DNA of 64,000 nt from Paraburkholderia humisilvae (GTDB lineage: Bacteria > Pseudomonadota > Gammaproteobacteria > Burkholderiales > Burkholderiaceae). The notes under the pieces are model-generated. The model had not been told where the DNA came from. It made no database searches and saw only the letters and a list, made by a program, of their open reading frames with translations. A program made the translations under genes and the position numbers. This document shows positions 63,112 to 64,000 of this stretch, one piece after another (position 1 is the first letter of the stretch; every line of letters begins with the position of its first letter). Location of the stretch: the NCBI RefSeq assembly GCF_902859855.1, contig NZ_CADIKH010000030.1, positions 28,767 to 92,766 on the forward strand, written 5' to 3'.

Positions 63112-64000
63112 TCACCACCCGTTAACTGAAGTAATGGTTGTTTCCCAGTTATACCTGCATGGCTCGCCCCCTTTGTTAACTACTGTAAAAGCTCGCTGAC
63201 TTGCAACGCGCCTTCTATTAAGCTCTTTCAATGCAGGATTGATCACTGCAGTGACCTTTTTCGGATTGTTTGCATCCGCATGCTGATTGATTACGTGCGT
63301 ACTCCAGAACCATCCGGCAGAATCGGCCGCGACAGGCCGGTCGTATTCCAGCCTTTCAGGATCCGCCACTACATCCACGCCACTATATTCCGTGTAGTGG
63401 CGATAATTTTCCAGCCATGTCACGTGTATGAGTCCTCGCCCTCGATAATCTCGACCGGGGTAGGCGTTATCTCCGAACAACACAATCCCCAATTCCTTGT
63501 CGTTATATACAAGGTTAGTTTTTGCATATTTTTCTATCTGCGTTGCTGTCCAGTCTGGATGAAGCCGATTCAGGCCTCTTTTTAGAGGCCCCGAATACGT
63601 ATTCCACAAGTGATCGCCTTCCCTGTAATTTAAAACCTCTTTAAACGCCGTAAAACCAGCGCACTCAACGGCACATTGACCCAGAAAATGCGAAATACGA
63701 TTACAGGTATCGATTTTATATTTTGAAAAAATGTAATTTAATGCGGTGGCGTAACCGGCGGCATCGGCATCGAGTATTTGGGGGAATATCTCTATCAGAT
63801 TAGCTGCCGAAATCGTGAGATCGGTTCTACAGTGAGGACATAGGAATGGCGTGGACTGAAAATTCCCCACCAGCGCAACCGGATGAATATGATGCACAAC
63901 CGGACTATCCGGAAACCCTTCAACCTTGCCCTTCACCTGGTCCCACCACTGCAGCTTGCCGACCCGCTCGAGCTCACACTCCCAGTTCACGCGCGCATTG
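63112..64000 (-). CDS. Lysozyme/GH19-like effector toxin, C-terminal part (runs off the window)
   Basis: The frame is open to the window end, so at least 295 C-terminal residues of a larger protein are seen; the GTG at 63990 is probably internal. Residues after the edge read ELERVGKLQWWDQVKGKVEG and VVHHIHPVALVGNF, a linker typical of type VI-associated lytic effectors. A CPHC pair follows, then a lysozyme-superfamily/GH19-like domain: ISHFLGQCAVECAGFTAFKE with the probable catalytic Glu, KEVLNYRE, GRDYRGRGLIHVTWLENY and ADSAGWFWSTHVIN. It would cleave peptidoglycan glycan strands of rival cells. An exported immunity candidate follows at once. Whether it is delivered by VgrG/PAAR or a phage-like device depends on sequence outside the window. 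Confidence 0.75.
   Translation of the reverse strand, partial: NARVNWECELERVGKLQWWDQVKGKVEGFPDSPVVHHIHPVALVGNFQSTPFLCPHCRTDLTISAANLIEIFPQILDADAAGYATALNYIFSKYKIDTCNRISHFLGQCAVECAGFTAFKEVLNYREGDHLWNTYSGPLKRGLNRLHPDWTATQIEKYAKTNLVYNDKELGIVLFGDNAYPGRDYRGRGLIHVTWLENYRHYTEYSGVDVVADPERLEYDRPVAADSAGWFWSTHVINQHADANNPKKVTAVINPALKELNRRRVASQRAFTVVNKGGEPCRYNWETTITSVNGW

Overview
The window reads as a chromosomal segment of a high-GC betaproteobacterium, most likely Burkholderia/Paraburkholderia or a close relative. The grounds are the strong G/C bias at third codon positions, the many long antisense shadow frames this creates, and a gene repertoire typical of that group: homogentisate pathway, 3-hydroxybutyrate-oligomer hydrolase, MexAB/OprM-type RND pump, several LysR regulators, polyphosphate glucokinase and an XdhABC cluster. 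No rRNA, tRNA, CRISPR array, insertion sequence or origin was found. All family assignments come from reading protein sequence by eye, without a database search.

Layout. 1-2147: end of the tyrosine/phenylalanine catabolic genes hmgA (cut by the window edge) and fahA. 2200-5639: two MFS exporters and a crotonase-fold protein on the minus strand. 5858-8584: a small conserved protein with an NGQHR motif, a D-lactate-dehydrogenase-like enzyme and a LysR regulator. 9129-14345: two tandem AspT-type aspartate:alanine exchangers followed by aspartate 4-decarboxylase, a complete proton-motive aspartate decarboxylation cycle, closed by a strong terminator. 14567-23190: class V aminotransferase, MFS transporter, xanthine dehydrogenase xdhA-xdhB-xdhC (XdhC lacks its usual N-terminal domain) and a LysR regulator. 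23326-25779: kappa-class GST/isomerase and a membrane-anchored TAXI-type binding protein. 26471-34630: BON-domain protein, 3HB-oligomer hydrolase lipoprotein, TauE/SafE permease, RarD, LysE-type exporter and a patatin-like lipoprotein. 34742-40693: RND efflux pump operon. 40998-44391: DUF3313-like protein, degenerate EF-hand protein and an OmpR/EnvZ-type two-component system.

44482-52221 is a carbohydrate cassette: amylo-alpha-1,6-glucosidase-like enzyme, MGH1/GH63-like glycosidase, glucose-6-phosphate dehydrogenase and polyphosphate glucokinase. Together they could release glucose, phosphorylate it with polyphosphate and feed it into the Entner-Doudoroff/pentose phosphate routes. The glucokinase carries an N-terminal histone-H1-like Lys/Ala tail. 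52340-59305: aldo/keto reductase, then a LacI regulator divergent from an ABC-ATPase / GH42 beta-galactosidase / sugar-binding-protein operon. That operon has a clear palindromic LacI-family operator but no permease genes before its terminator.

60925-64000 differs in character. It is visibly AT-richer and holds the C-terminal part of a lysozyme/GH19-like toxin running off the window, a signal-peptide-bearing protein directly after it (candidate immunity protein), a frameshifted remnant of a second lysozyme-like toxin, a second secreted immunity-like protein whose start overlaps the end of that remnant (ATGA), and a further short secreted protein. This looks like a type VI secretion or polymorphic-toxin effector/immunity locus with displaced, decaying modules. 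It is the most interesting part of the window.
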